NCBI RefSeq assembly: GCF_023630175.1
Contig: NZ_JALLIN010000060.1
Coordinates: forward strand, 1 to 38,726
Reading direction: 5' to 3'
Source: Streptomyces cellostaticus
Lineage (GTDB): Bacteria > Actinomycetota > Actinomycetes > Streptomycetales > Streptomycetaceae
Length of the DNA stretch: 38,726 bases
This document shows, in pieces, positions 17,201-26,379 of this stretch. Below the pieces are notes generated by a model. The model had not been told where the DNA came from, ran no database searches, and saw nothing but the letters and a program-made list of their open reading frames with translations. How positions within the stretch are numbered: position 1 is the first letter of the stretch; every line of letters begins with the position of its first letter. Position numbers and translations under genes: made by a program.

Positions 17201-17797
17201 CAGACGCAGAACCTGCTGGAGGCGGCCGTCGTCTACGGCTACTTCCCGTGCGTCTCCAAGGACGACGACCTGATCATCCTGGACGAGCGGGGCAACGAAC
17301 GCACCCGCTTCACCTTCCCGCGCCAGCGCCGCGGCCGCCGCCTGTGCCTCGCCGACTTCTTCCGCCCGGAGGAGTCCGGCGAGACCGACGTCGTCGGATT
17401 CCAGGTCGTCACCGTCGGCTCCCGGATCGGCGAGCAGACCGCACGGCTCTTCGCGTCCGACGCCTACCGCGACTACCTCGAGCTGCACGGACTGTCCGTG
17501 CAGCTCGCCGAGGCGCTCGCCGAGTACTGGCACGCCCGGGTGCGCGCCGAACTCGGCTTCGGCGGTGAGGACCCCGCCGCCATGGAGGACATGTTCGCCC
17601 TGAAGTACCGGGGCGCCCGCTTCTCCCTCGGCTACGGCGCCTGCCCCGACCTGGAGGACCGCGCCAAGATCGCCGAGCTGCTGCGGCCCGAGCGGATCGG
17701 CGTGCAGCTCTCCGAGGAGTTCCAGCTCCACCCCGAGCAGTCCACCGACGCGATCGTGATCCACCACCCGGAGGCCAAGTACTTCAACGCCCGCTGA
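14282..17797 (+). CDS. metH: Cobalamin-dependent methionine synthase
   Basis: MetH transfers a methyl group from 5-methyltetrahydrofolate via cobalamin to homocysteine, giving methionine. The 1171-residue protein has all four modules. The homocysteine-binding barrel has zinc ligands Cys238 (GLNCATGPAE) and Cys304/Cys305 (GGCCGTTPEH). The pterin-binding barrel starts near AIGERTNANGSKKF. The cap and B12-binding Rossmann domains have DVHDIGKNLVD, where His748 is the axial cobalt ligand. The C-terminal SAM-dependent reactivation domain ends YGACPDLEDRAKI and HHPEAKYFNAR. The ATG at 14282 follows AGGGAG. An upstream in-frame extension is not supported. The gene diverges from gylR. No B12 riboswitch was seen. 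Confidence 0.97.
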   Translation: MASSPTTPSADSRTRASALREALATRVVVADGAMGTMLQAQEPTLEDFQQLEGCNEILNLTRPDIVRSVHEAYFAVGVDCVETNTFGANHSALGEYDIPERVHELSEAGARVAREAADGFTARDGRPRWVLGSMGPGTKLPTLGHAPYTTLRDAYQRNAEGLVGGGADALLVETTQDLLQTKAAVLGARRGLDALGLDLPVIVSVTVETTGTMLLGSEIGAALTALEPLGIDMIGLNCATGPAEMSEHLRYLARNARIPLSCMPNAGLPVLGKDGAHYPLSAPELADAQETFVREYGLCLVGGCCGTTPEHLRQVVERVAGLTPRTRDPRPEPGASSLYQSVPFRQDTSYLAIGERTNANGSKKFREAMLDGRWDDCVEMARDQIREGAHMLDLCVDYVGRDGVADMEELAGRFATASTLPIVLDSTEVDVLAAGLEKLGGRAVINSVNYEDGAGPGSRFAKVTGLAREHGAALIALTIDEEGQARTPEKKVEIAERLIDDLTGNWGVREEDILIDTLTFTICTGQEESRKDGLATIEAIRELKRRHPAVQTTLGLSNISFGLNPAARILLNSVFLDECVKAGLDSAIVHASKILPIARFSEEEVRTALDLIHDRRAEGYDPLQKLMQLFEGATAKSLKAGKAEELAALPLEERLKRRIIDGERNGLEADLDEALQDRPALDIVNDTLLDGMKVVGELFGSGQMQLPFVLQSAEVMKTAVAHLEPHMEKSDAEGKGTIVLATVRGDVHDIGKNLVDIILSNNGYNVVNLGIKQPVSAILDAAEEHRADVIGMSGLLVKSTVIMKENLEELNQRGLGARFPVILGGAALTRAYVEQDLHEIYDGEVRYARDAFEGLRLMDALIGVKRGVPGARLPELRQRRVRAAASVEVEERPEEGHVRSDVAIDNPVPAPPFWDTRVIKGIQLKEYASWLDEGALFKGQWGLKQARAGDGPTYEELVETEGRPRLRGLLDQLQTQNLLEAAVVYGYFPCVSKDDDLIILDERGNERTRFTFPRQRRGRRLCLADFFRPEESGETDVVGFQVVTVGSRIGEQTARLFASDAYRDYLELHGLSVQLAEALAEYWHARVRAELGFGGEDPAAMEDMFALKYRGARFSLGYGACPDLEDRAKIAELLRPERIGVQLSEEFQLHPEQSTDAIVIHHPEAKYFNAR

Positions 17798-17916
17798 CGC
17801 CTCAGCCGGCCCACGCGTCCGGGCACACCGGGGAGCCTCCCGGCCCGCACGGGGGTGGTACAGGGGGTACCCAGGACCCGGAGTGGTAAACGAGGCGCTT
17901 CGTGCGCCCGGGGTCG

Positions 17917-17922
17917 TACAAT
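17917..17922 (+). promoter_or_regulatory. Probable -10 element of the HAD gene
   Basis: TACAAT at 17917-17922 is close to consensus and unusually AT-rich for the region. It would start a ~63-base leader that contains the hairpin at 17937-17964. Confidence 0.5.
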
Positions 17923-17936
17923 GGTCGGTCCACCGC

Positions 17937-17964
17937 AGGCCGGTTCCCGCACGGGAACCGGCCT
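17937..17964 (+). promoter_or_regulatory. Leader hairpin next to the HAD ribosome binding site
   Basis: A 13-base arm (17937-17949) is fully complementary to 17952-17964, in practice a 12-bp stem with a 4-base loop. It ends 10 bases before the strong AAGGAGG at 17975. It may be a metH readthrough terminator or a leader structure. Confidence 0.5.
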
Positions 17965-17990
17965 GGTCGTCCCCAAGGAGGTGCGCCCGG

Positions 17991-18683
17991 ATGACCAGCA
18001 CCGTCCCAGCGCTCGGAACCCGTACGGCCGAAGGCTCCGCCCTGCAGGCGGTCCTCCTCGACATGGACGGCACCCTGGTGGACACCGAGGGCTTCTGGTG
18101 GGACGTCGAGGTCGAGGTCTTCGCCGCCCTCGGCCACGTCCTGGACGAGTCCTGGCGGCACGTCGTCGTCGGCGGCCCCATGACCCGCAGCGCCGGCTTC
18201 CTCATCGAGGCCACCGGCGCCGCCATCACCCTCGCCGAGCTCTCGGTGCTGCTCAACGACGGCTTCGAGGCCCGCATCGGCCGGGCCCTGCCGCTGATGC
18301 CCGGCGCCGCCCGGCTGCTCGCCGAACTCCACGAGCACGGCATCCCCACCGCCCTGGTCTCCGCCTCCCACCGGCGCATCATCGACCGCGTGCTGACCGT
18401 GCTGGGCCCCCACCACTTCGGCCTCTCCGTCGCCGGTGACGAGGTCTCGCGCACCAAGCCCTATCCCGACCCCTATCTGCTCGCCGCCGCCGGACTCGGC
18501 GTCGACCCGGCCCGCTGCGCGGTCGTCGAGGACACCGCCACCGGCGTCGCCGCCGCCGAGGCCGCCGGCTGCCAGGTGGTCGCCGTCCCCTCCATCGCCC
18601 CCATCGCCCCGTCCGAACGACGCACCGTCGTGTCCTCCCTGGAAGAGGTCGACCTGCCGTTCCTGCGCGGCCTGATGACATGA
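17991..18683 (+). CDS. HAD-superfamily hydrolase (beta-phosphoglucomutase-like)
   Basis: This 230-residue HAD phosphatase has a helical cap of subclass I. Motif I is LLDMDGTLVDTEGFWW with the nucleophile Asp and the general acid two residues later. Motif II is the Ser in ALVSASHRRI, motif III the Lys of RTKPYPDPYL, and motif IV the acidic pair in AVVEDTATGVAAAEAAG. Relatives dephosphorylate sugar phosphates, nucleotides or 2-phosphoglycolate. No substrate can be assigned. The ATG at 17991 has AAGGAGGTG 7 bases upstream, which decides the start. It lies ~190 bases after metH with its own -10 element and a leader hairpin, so it is probably transcribed independently as well as by readthrough. 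Confidence 0.9.
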   Translation: MTSTVPALGTRTAEGSALQAVLLDMDGTLVDTEGFWWDVEVEVFAALGHVLDESWRHVVVGGPMTRSAGFLIEATGAAITLAELSVLLNDGFEARIGRALPLMPGAARLLAELHEHGIPTALVSASHRRIIDRVLTVLGPHHFGLSVAGDEVSRTKPYPDPYLLAAAGLGVDPARCAVVEDTATGVAAAEAAGCQVVAVPSIAPIAPSERRTVVSSLEEVDLPFLRGLMT

Positions 18684-19203
18684 AGGCGCCGGCGGGTGCC
18701 GCGAACAAAGTCCCGTGCCGGTCTTTCCCGACACCCCCGGCCCGTTCACCCGAAGTGCTCCCGGGCCCGCCGCCGGCCCAGCGCCAAGCCCAATGAGCGT
18801 GTTGGACAAATTTTCGGGGAAGTACACCAGCGGGTGAATTCCACGCGGACCGTCCGGCGAATTCCGGCAAGCGCCAACTCCGCCGCGCGCATGTGACGTT
18901 CCCCACCCTTCGGCTCCTCGACAACGTTGCCCGAATATGCAGGACGCCCCGATCCGGGGCCGGGCGGCGGGTCCTTGTGTCCCGATAGGGGAGATCCTGC
19001 ACCAATCCTGCCGCTGTCGGGTTTTCGGTGTGTCCACACCCGGTTTCACTCTGTGATGGACGCTCAACTCACGCGCCAGTGAACCCCCGTGCGGGCGCGG
19101 ACTAATCTCGTCGCGAGAACATCGAAGCAACCCCCCGTGACTCGCCGCACCACCCATGCATGCCGAGTACACGGACTAGAAACAGCTCTGGAGAAACTCC
19201 CGC
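18684..19203 (+). other. 520-base intergenic region upstream of the peptide-binding lipoprotein
   Basis: No gene is recognised. The stretch around 18799-18905 is noticeably less GC-rich than its surroundings and contains a direct repeat GAATTCC (near 18836 and 18859). A -10-like TAATCT sits at 19103-19108, ~96 bases before the lipoprotein start, with a weak -35. No riboswitch class was recognised. Confidence 0.4.
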
Positions 19204-20808
19204 ATGAAGCGCAAGACTTTGGTGCTGCCGGCAGTGGCCGGCCTGCTGACGCCGGTTCTCGCCGCGTGCGGCGGATCCGACAGCGGGAGCAAGAGCGGGG
19301 ACGCCATCGTGGTGGGCACCACGGACCGGTTCGAGGCCACCAGCGACGCCCCGGCGCCCCTCGACCCCGCCTACGCCTACGACGTCGGCACCTGGAACAT
19401 CCTGCGCCAGACCGTGCAGACCCTGATGACCCAGCCCAAGGGCGAGGGCAACCCCGTCCCCGAGGCCGCCGAGAGCTGCTCCTTCACCGACAGCGGCAAC
19501 GAGCGCTACGCCTGCAAGCTGCGCGAGGGCCTGACGTTCTCCAACGGCGACAAGGTCACGGCCGCCGACGTCAAGTACTCCATCGAGCGTGCCCTGCGCA
19601 TCAACGCGGACAGCGGTGTCGCCACCCTGCTGAACACGGTCGACACGATCGAGACCCAGGGCGACCGCGAGGTGATCTTCCACCTCAAGACGGCCGACGC
19701 CACCTTCCCGTACAAGCTGTCGACGCCGGTCGCGGCCATCGTCAACCCGAAGGACTACGCCAAGGACAAGCTGCGCGACGGCTTCGACGTCGACGGCTCC
19801 GGCCCCTACACGCTCAAGTCCGACGTCAAGGACAACGCGATCGTCACCGCCACCTTCACCAAGAACCCTTCCTACAAGGGCAGCGTGACGGTGAACAACG
19901 ACAAGGTCGAGATGCGCTCCTTCGACGACGCCGACGCCATGGGCCAGGCCATCGAAAAGGGCGACATCGACCTGATGACGCGCACCATGTCGCCGTCCCA
20001 GATCGACAAGCTGGACTCCGGCTCCCAGGCCAACGTCGACCTCGTCGACATGCCGGGCCTCGAGATCCGCTACCTGGCCTTCAACACCGACGCGCCGACC
20101 GTGAAGACCAAGGCCGTCCGCCAGGCCATGGCCCAGCTCATCAACCGCGGCGAACTGGTCTCCAAGGTCTACGGCACCCAGGCCCAGCCGCTGTACTCGC
20201 TGGTCCCGGCCACCCTCACCGGCCACTCCAACTCGTTCTTCAACAAGTACGGCAACCCCAGCCCCACCAAGGCCAAGAACCTGCTCGAGAAGGCCGGCAT
20301 CACCACCCCGGTGAAGCTGACGCTGCACTACACCACCGACCACTACGGCTCGGCCACCAAGCAGGAGTTCCAGATCCTGCAGAAGCAGCTCAACGGCAGC
20401 GGCCTGTTCGACGTCAGCATCCAGGGCCACCCCTGGGCGACCTTCCGCCCCGCCGAGCGCAAGGGCGAGTACGACGTCTACGGCATGGGCTGGTTCCCCG
20501 ACTTCCCCGACGCCGACAACTTCGTCGCGCCCTTCCTCGACAAGGGCAACTTCCTCGGCTCGCCCTACTCCAACGGCACCATCCAGCGCACGCTGATCCC
20601 CGAGTCCCGGCGCGAGGCCGACCGCCTCAACGCGGTCAAGACCCTCACCACGATCCAGGACACCGTCGCCGAGGACGTCCCCGTGCTGCCGCTGTGGCAG
20701 GGCAAGCAGTACGTCGCCGCGCGCGACAACGTCACGGGTGTCTCCTACGCCCTCAACTCCGTCGCGTCGCTCCAGCTCTGGGAGCTCGGCCGCGGTGTGA
20801 GCGGCTGA
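19204..20808 (+). CDS. Extracellular peptide-binding lipoprotein of an ABC importer (SBP family 5)
   Basis: This 534-residue lipoprotein is a family 5 (DppA/OppA-like) solute-binding protein expected on the outer face of the membrane. The signal peptide MKRKTLVLPAVAGLL ends in the lipobox VLAAC, with lipidated Cys22. The family core includes LREGLTFSNGDKVTAADVKYSI (in segments), DGSGPYTLKS, LAFNTDAPTVKTKAVRQAMA, and PDADNFVAPFLDKGNF. The ATG at 19204 has GGAG upstream. No permease or ATPase gene is nearby, so it is an orphan binding protein that must share a translocator encoded elsewhere or act as a sensor. Peptide specificity cannot be inferred. It ends at a strong terminator. Confidence 0.93.
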   Translation: MKRKTLVLPAVAGLLTPVLAACGGSDSGSKSGDAIVVGTTDRFEATSDAPAPLDPAYAYDVGTWNILRQTVQTLMTQPKGEGNPVPEAAESCSFTDSGNERYACKLREGLTFSNGDKVTAADVKYSIERALRINADSGVATLLNTVDTIETQGDREVIFHLKTADATFPYKLSTPVAAIVNPKDYAKDKLRDGFDVDGSGPYTLKSDVKDNAIVTATFTKNPSYKGSVTVNNDKVEMRSFDDADAMGQAIEKGDIDLMTRTMSPSQIDKLDSGSQANVDLVDMPGLEIRYLAFNTDAPTVKTKAVRQAMAQLINRGELVSKVYGTQAQPLYSLVPATLTGHSNSFFNKYGNPSPTKAKNLLEKAGITTPVKLTLHYTTDHYGSATKQEFQILQKQLNGSGLFDVSIQGHPWATFRPAERKGEYDVYGMGWFPDFPDADNFVAPFLDKGNFLGSPYSNGTIQRTLIPESRREADRLNAVKTLTTIQDTVAEDVPVLPLWQGKQYVAARDNVTGVSYALNSVASLQLWELGRGVSG

Positions 20809-20824
20809 CGCCCGAGCGCCCCAC

Positions 20825-20870
20825 ACGCCGAGGGCGTCCCTCCCCGTACGGGAAGGGACGCCCTCGGCGT
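20825..20870. terminator. Terminator between the lipoprotein and response-regulator genes
   Basis: A 17-bp perfect stem (20825-20841 with 20854-20870) has a 12-base loop. It lies between convergent genes and can serve both strands. Confidence 0.85.
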
Positions 20871-20887
20871 CGTGCACAGGGTCCCGA

Positions 20888-21559
20888 TCAGCTCGCGCCG
20901 GGCCGCACCAGTCCGCTCTCGTACGCGTACACCGCCGCCTGCACCCGGTCCCGCAGCCCCAGCTTGGTCAGCACATGCCCGACGTGCGTCTTCACCGTCG
21001 TCTCGCTGACGAAGAGGTCCGCGGCGATCTCCGCGTTGGACAGCCCGCGCGCCACCAGCTTCAGCACCTCCACCTCACGGTCGGTGAGCGTGTGCAGGGT
21101 GTCCGGCACGGACTCCTCACCGGACGGCAGATGCGTGGCGTACTTGTCCAGCAGGCGGCGCGTGATGCTCGGCGCCAGCAGCGCCTCCCCGGCGGCCACC
21201 ACCCGGATCGCCTGCACCAGCTCGTCGGCGGGCGCGTCCTTCAGCAGGAACCCGCTGGCCCCGGCGCGCAGCGCCTCCACCACGTACTCGTCGAGATCGA
21301 ACGTGGTCAGCACCAGCACCTTCGCCGGGCCGTCCCGCCCCGGACCGGTGATCTGCCGAGTGGCCTCCACCCCGTCCATCCGGGGCATCCGGATGTCCAT
21401 GAGCACGACATCGGGCTGCAGCGCCCGGACCTGATCGAGGGCCTGCAGGCCGTCACCGGCCTCGCCCACGACCGCGATGTCCTGCTCGGCCTCCAGGATC
21501 ATCCGGAAACCCGTACGCAGCAGGGGCTGGTCGTCGACCAGTAGGACGCGGATGGCCAC
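20888..21559 (-). CDS. NarL/FixJ-type response regulator (orphan)
   Basis: This 223-residue two-component regulator has an N-terminal receiver domain (IRVLLVDDQPLLRTGFRMIL with the acidic pocket, the phosphorylated Asp in VVLMDIRMPRMDG, the Thr switch in VLVLTTFD, the Lys in FLLKDAP). Its C-terminal LuxR-type helix-turn-helix includes LTDREVEVLKLVARGLSNAEIA (in segments) and SETTVKTHVGHVLTKL. I chose the GTG at 21559 because AAGGAG lies upstream and the receiver domain begins at once. No histidine kinase gene is next to it, which is unusual for this subfamily in Streptomyces, where pairs are the rule. Its targets are unknown; the convergent peptide-binding gene is not obviously linked. Confidence 0.93.
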   Translation of the reverse strand: MAIRVLLVDDQPLLRTGFRMILEAEQDIAVVGEAGDGLQALDQVRALQPDVVLMDIRMPRMDGVEATRQITGPGRDGPAKVLVLTTFDLDEYVVEALRAGASGFLLKDAPADELVQAIRVVAAGEALLAPSITRRLLDKYATHLPSGEESVPDTLHTLTDREVEVLKLVARGLSNAEIAADLFVSETTVKTHVGHVLTKLGLRDRVQAAVYAYESGLVRPGAS

Positions 21560-21642
21560 GTGACACTCCTTCGCTAGTCCGCCCCCATTCTGCCCTGCCC
21601 CCGGCGCGCCGCCGGCGGCACCCTGGAGGCGGCAGCCGGCCG

Positions 21643-22689
<1,047 letters not shown>

Positions 22690-22867
22690 GACCCCAGACC
22701 ATACGGCCCGGCACCGACAGCGACCCAGCCGCGAGGCGCGTTAGGCCGCGCGACAGCGGGGCAAACACAAGGGGTGCCGGGGCGGAACGGACCACCACGG
22801 CCGCATACCATCGAGCCGAGACCTTCCGCCCGCACGGCGCGGAGGACGCTTCGAACGAGGGGACAGC

Positions 22868-24484
22868 GTGGACGTGAGCGGCGGGAGCGGGCCGCGGTCC
22901 GGCAACGACGAGCCGGCCGAGCACCCGGCGGGCCCTGCGGTCCCGGCGACCGGACCCACCGGTCACCACCTCGGACCGGAGTCCGACGGCGCCCCCGAGC
23001 CCACCGGCACCCCGCGCCCCGACCGCGAGGAGCGCGACGGCCCCGGCGAAGCGCCCGACCCGGGCGACCGCCCCGACCCGGACGGCCGGGACGAGCGCTC
23101 CGGCGCGGAGGCCCCGAGGGACACCCGGACCGGTAGCCCGGGCCCGCCCCCCGAGACCGGCGAGCCCACCGGCCCCACCCGGCCGGGGGCGCAGACCCCG
23201 ACCGGCGAGCCCACCACCCCCACCCACCCCGGCGGCGCCGAGGAGAACCCCGCGCCCGGCACCCACCCCGCCGAGCACCGCTCCCTAGCCCACTCCGGCA
23301 TCGCCAAGGGCGAACCGCCGCAGCCACGGCGCAGGGAACCCGGCGGCGGACTGCTCATGGGCCGCCCCTTCGGCGTCCCCGTCTACGTGGCACCGAGCTG
23401 GTTCCTGGTGGCCGCCCTCATCACCTGGGTCTTCGGCGGCCAGCTCGACCGGGTGCTGCCCGAACTCGGAGCCGCCCGCTACCTGGTCTCCCTCTTCTTC
23501 GCCGTCGCCTTCTACGCCTCCGTCCTCGTCCACGAACTGGCCCACACGGTCGCCGCGATCCGCTTCAAACTCCCGGTCCGCCGCATCCAGCTCCAGTTCT
23601 TCGGCGGCGTCTCCGAGATCGAGAAGGAGGCCGAGACCCCGGGACGCGAGTTCGTCCTCGCCTTCGTCGGCCCCCTGCTCTCCCTCGTCCTGGCCGCCCT
23701 GTTCTACCTGGCCATGAAGCCCGTGCGGCCGGACAGCGTGCCGGGTGTCCTGCTCGCCGGCCTGATGATCTCCAACCTCATCGTCGCCGCCTTCAACCTG
23801 CTGCCCGGCCTGCCCCTCGACGGCGGCCGCATGCTCCGCGCCGTCGTCTGGAAGATCACCGGCAAGCCCATGAGCGGCACCGTCGCCGCCGCCTGGGTCG
23901 GCCGCGCCCTCGCCATCTCCGTCCTCGTCGGCCTGCCGCTGCTCAACCAGTCCGGCGCCTTCGGCGGCGGCAACCAGGACGCCGGCGGCATGGACACCGT
24001 CACCGACGCCCTGCTCGCGGCCATCCTCGCCGCCATCATCTGGACCGGCGCCGGCAACAGCCTGCGCATGGCCCGCCTGCGCGAACACCTCCCCGAGCTC
24101 AAGGCCCGCGCCCTCACCCGGCGAGCCGTCCCGGTCGAGACCGACACCCCGCTGTCCGAGGCCCTCCGCCGCGCCAACGCCGCCGGCGCCCGCGCACTCG
24201 TCGTCGTCGACCCGGAAGGCAACCCCCTCTCCCTCGTCCGCGAGGCCGCCATCGTCGGCGTGCCCGAGCACCGCCGCCCCTGGGTCGCCGTCAGCGGCCT
24301 CGCCCAGGACCTCACCGACGGCATGCGGGTCTCCGCCGAACTGGCCGGCGAGGAACTCCTCGACACCCTCCGGGCCACCCCCGCCACCGAGTACCTCGTC
24401 GTCGAGGAGACCGGCGAGATCTACGGCGTCCTCTCCGCCGCCGACGTCGAGCGCGCCTTCGTCAAGGCCATGGCCCGCCCCTGA
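22868..24484 (+). CDS. M50-family site-2 protease with CBS domains
   Basis: This 538-residue intramembrane zinc metalloprotease is of the S2P/SpoIVFB type. The zinc-binding HELAH is at residues 222-226 (SVLVHELAHTVAA), and the third ligand motif is NLLPGLPLDGGRML in a later transmembrane helix. About six hydrophobic helices are visible. The C-terminal ~130 residues look like a pair of CBS domains (DTPLSEALRRANAAGARALVV in segments; TEYLVVEETGEIYGVLSAADV in segments), which may sense adenine nucleotides. The first ~155 residues are Pro/Gly/Glu/Thr-rich and disordered; the conserved part starts at MGRPFGVPVYVAPSWF. The GTG at 22868 has GAGGGG upstream. Substrates are unknown; S2P enzymes cleave membrane-anchored anti-sigma factors or signal peptides. 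Confidence 0.9.
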   Translation: MDVSGGSGPRSGNDEPAEHPAGPAVPATGPTGHHLGPESDGAPEPTGTPRPDREERDGPGEAPDPGDRPDPDGRDERSGAEAPRDTRTGSPGPPPETGEPTGPTRPGAQTPTGEPTTPTHPGGAEENPAPGTHPAEHRSLAHSGIAKGEPPQPRRREPGGGLLMGRPFGVPVYVAPSWFLVAALITWVFGGQLDRVLPELGAARYLVSLFFAVAFYASVLVHELAHTVAAIRFKLPVRRIQLQFFGGVSEIEKEAETPGREFVLAFVGPLLSLVLAALFYLAMKPVRPDSVPGVLLAGLMISNLIVAAFNLLPGLPLDGGRMLRAVVWKITGKPMSGTVAAAWVGRALAISVLVGLPLLNQSGAFGGGNQDAGGMDTVTDALLAAILAAIIWTGAGNSLRMARLREHLPELKARALTRRAVPVETDTPLSEALRRANAAGARALVVVDPEGNPLSLVREAAIVGVPEHRRPWVAVSGLAQDLTDGMRVSAELAGEELLDTLRATPATEYLVVEETGEIYGVLSAADVERAFVKAMARP

Positions 24485-24525
24485 CGGCCCGCCCTCCCGT
24501 GGTCGGCGGCCCCCGCAAACGCCGG

Positions 24526-24537
24526 TAGGCTGGTCAC
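24526..24537 (+). promoter_or_regulatory. -10 element TAGGCT for trmI, probably leaderless
   Basis: TAGGCT at 24526-24531 ends 6 bases before the ATG at 24538, as at mshC. No Shine-Dalgarno sequence is present. Confidence 0.55.
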
Positions 24538-25440
24538 ATGTCCGAACCGACCGGTGCCGCCCGCAGGCGCGGGCCCTTCAAGGTCGGGGACCAGGTACAG
24601 CTGACCGACCCCAAGGGCCGCCACTACACGTTCACGCTCGAAGCCGGGAAGAACTTCCACACCCACAAGGGCTCCTTCCCGCACGACGAACTGATCGGCG
24701 CTCCCGAAGGCAGCGTTGTCCGCACCACCGGCAACGTCGCCTACCTCGCGCTGCGCCCCCTGCTCCCCGACTACGTCCTGTCCATGCCCCGCGGGGCAGC
24801 CGTCGTCTACCCGAAGGACGCGGGGCAGATCCTCGCCTTCGCCGACATCTTCCCCGGCGCCCGCGTCGTCGAGGCCGGCGTCGGCTCCGGCTCGCTCAGC
24901 AGCTTCCTGCTGCGCGCCATCGGCGACCAGGGCATGCTGCACTCCTACGAGCGCCGCGAGGACTTCGCCGACATCGCGCGGGCCAACGTCGAGCGCTACT
25001 TCGGCGGACCGCACCCCGCCTGGCAGCTCACCGTCGGCGACCTCCAGGACAACCTGTCCGACACCGACGTCGACCGCGTCATCCTCGACATGCTCGCCCC
25101 CTGGGAATGCCTGGAGGCCGTCTCCAAGGCACTCGTCCCGGGCGGCATCCTGTGCTGCTACGTGGCCACCACCACCCAGCTCGCCCGGACCGTGGAGTCC
25201 ATCCGGGAGATCGGCTGCTTCAACGAGCCGACCGCCTGGGAGACCATGATCCGCAACTGGCACATCGAGGGCCTCGCCGTCCGGCCCGACCACCGGATGA
25301 TCGGCCACACCGGCTTCCTCCTCACCGCCCGCCGGCTCGCCGACGGCGTCGAGCCGCCGATGCGCCGCCGCCGTCCCGCCAAGGGCGCCTACGGCGAGGA
25401 CTACGCCGGCCCCAACGCCGACGGCGGCAGCGGCCGCTGA
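24538..25440 (+). CDS. trmI: tRNA (adenine-58-N1)-methyltransferase
   Basis: TrmI makes m1A58 in the T-loop of tRNAs using S-adenosylmethionine, working as a homotetramer. The 300-residue protein has a small N-terminal beta domain (FKVGDQVQLTDPKGRHYTFT in segments, with THKGSFPHDELIG) and a class I methyltransferase domain. Motif I is VVEAGVGSGSLSSFLLRAIG, followed by SYERREDFADIARANV (SAM ribose site) and the catalytic-face motif DRVILDMLAPWE. The C-terminal ~25 residues are basic and Gly-rich. In mycobacteria the orthologue Rv2118c lies between recB-like Rv2119 and mpa (Rv2115c); the same order occurs here (recB-like, M50, trmI, then arc). A strong terminator follows. Confidence 0.95.
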   Translation: MSEPTGAARRRGPFKVGDQVQLTDPKGRHYTFTLEAGKNFHTHKGSFPHDELIGAPEGSVVRTTGNVAYLALRPLLPDYVLSMPRGAAVVYPKDAGQILAFADIFPGARVVEAGVGSGSLSSFLLRAIGDQGMLHSYERREDFADIARANVERYFGGPHPAWQLTVGDLQDNLSDTDVDRVILDMLAPWECLEAVSKALVPGGILCCYVATTTQLARTVESIREIGCFNEPTAWETMIRNWHIEGLAVRPDHRMIGHTGFLLTARRLADGVEPPMRRRRPAKGAYGEDYAGPNADGGSGR

Positions 25441-25467
25441 CCGGCCCTCCCGACCGGCACAACGCCA

Positions 25468-25519
25468 CGGCGCCGTGGCCGGGTTCCCCACCACATCCGG
25501 GAACCCGGCCACGGCGCCG
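25468..25519 (+). terminator. trmI terminator with a 21-bp perfect stem
   Basis: Positions 25468-25488 pair perfectly with 25499-25519 around a 10-base loop, 28 bases after the trmI stop. Confidence 0.9.
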
Positions 25520-25675
25520 ACGCGTTGACGCGGCACCAGGTCGCCCACCCCCGCGCGCGCGAACTCCTCGCCTGCGAGAATCCCGTACCGACCCCGCCGT
25601 TCCCACGCACTGTGACGTGTGGCACCATGCTGGCCACCCCCCCCACCGGCACAGCCCTCACGGGAGACACTCCTA

Positions 25676-26254
25676 GTGCAGCCATCCGCCGTTCCGGAGC
25701 TCGCCCACACGCACACCCGGCCCATCCACTGGGTCGCCACCGCCGCGGCGATCGCCGGCGTCGTCGCCCTGTCCTCCGCCGTGCAGCCCGGATCGGCCAC
25801 GGCCGCCCAACCCACCGCGCGCACCGAGGTCAGGACCGCGCCCGCGGCCGCGCCCCCCGGCACCAGCGGCGTGCGCTTCCCGCTCACCTGCGGGCCCGTG
25901 AAAGCGATCGTGGTCAAGAAGGTCACCGGCGACCTCGACGGCGACGGCGCACCGGAAACCGTCGCGGTCGTGCACTGCGACGCCCCCATGGGCACACCGC
26001 CCGACGGGGTCTACGTCCTCACCCGCGGCACGGCCGGCGGCACCGCCCGCGTGGTCGCCACCCTCGTCGACCCCAAGGACCGCCGCACCGTCACCGACTT
26101 CGCCCTCCGCGCGGGCACGGTCACCGCCACGCTGCTCGGCTACTCCTCGTCCGACATACCCAGTTGCTGCCCCGACCTGAGAACGCCCACGAGCTGGCAC
26201 TGGAACGGAAAGGCGTTCATCCGCTCCACGCCCGCCGCGGCCCACAGCGTGTGA
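25676..26254 (+). CDS. Secreted or membrane-anchored hypothetical protein
   Basis: I do not recognise this 192-residue protein. The GTG at 25676 follows a GGGAG. A hydrophobic stretch at ~residues 19-35 (WVATAAAIAGVVALSSAV) followed by SATAA-Q looks like a signal peptide with a cleavage site near residue 45. The mature part has two short acidic loops such as TGDLDGDGAPETV, an FG-GAP/EF-hand-like DxDxDG pattern that often binds calcium. It also has CGP, VHCDAP and a vicinal CC pair in IPSCCPDLRT, so disulfides are likely outside the cell. The end is TSWHWNGKAFIRS. It lies between the trmI terminator and the convergent ferredoxin gene, so it is probably monocistronic. Confidence 0.75.
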   Translation: MQPSAVPELAHTHTRPIHWVATAAAIAGVVALSSAVQPGSATAAQPTARTEVRTAPAAAPPGTSGVRFPLTCGPVKAIVVKKVTGDLDGDGAPETVAVVHCDAPMGTPPDGVYVLTRGTAGGTARVVATLVDPKDRRTVTDFALRAGTVTATLLGYSSSDIPSCCPDLRTPTSWHWNGKAFIRSTPAAAHSV

Positions 26255-26379
26255 CCCGTCCGGCCACACGCCCCGGCCGCCCCGCCCGAGCACGCGCCTG
26301 ACCCGAAAACGCCGCACGCGCGCGACCCGCCCCGAGGGCGACTCACGCGCGCACGCCACAGCCGGTCACCGGCCGGGCC

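Noticed and set aside
14105..18457. A 1450-codon minus-strand open frame opposite metH
   Set aside because: It is the complement of metH codons, with no recognisable motif.
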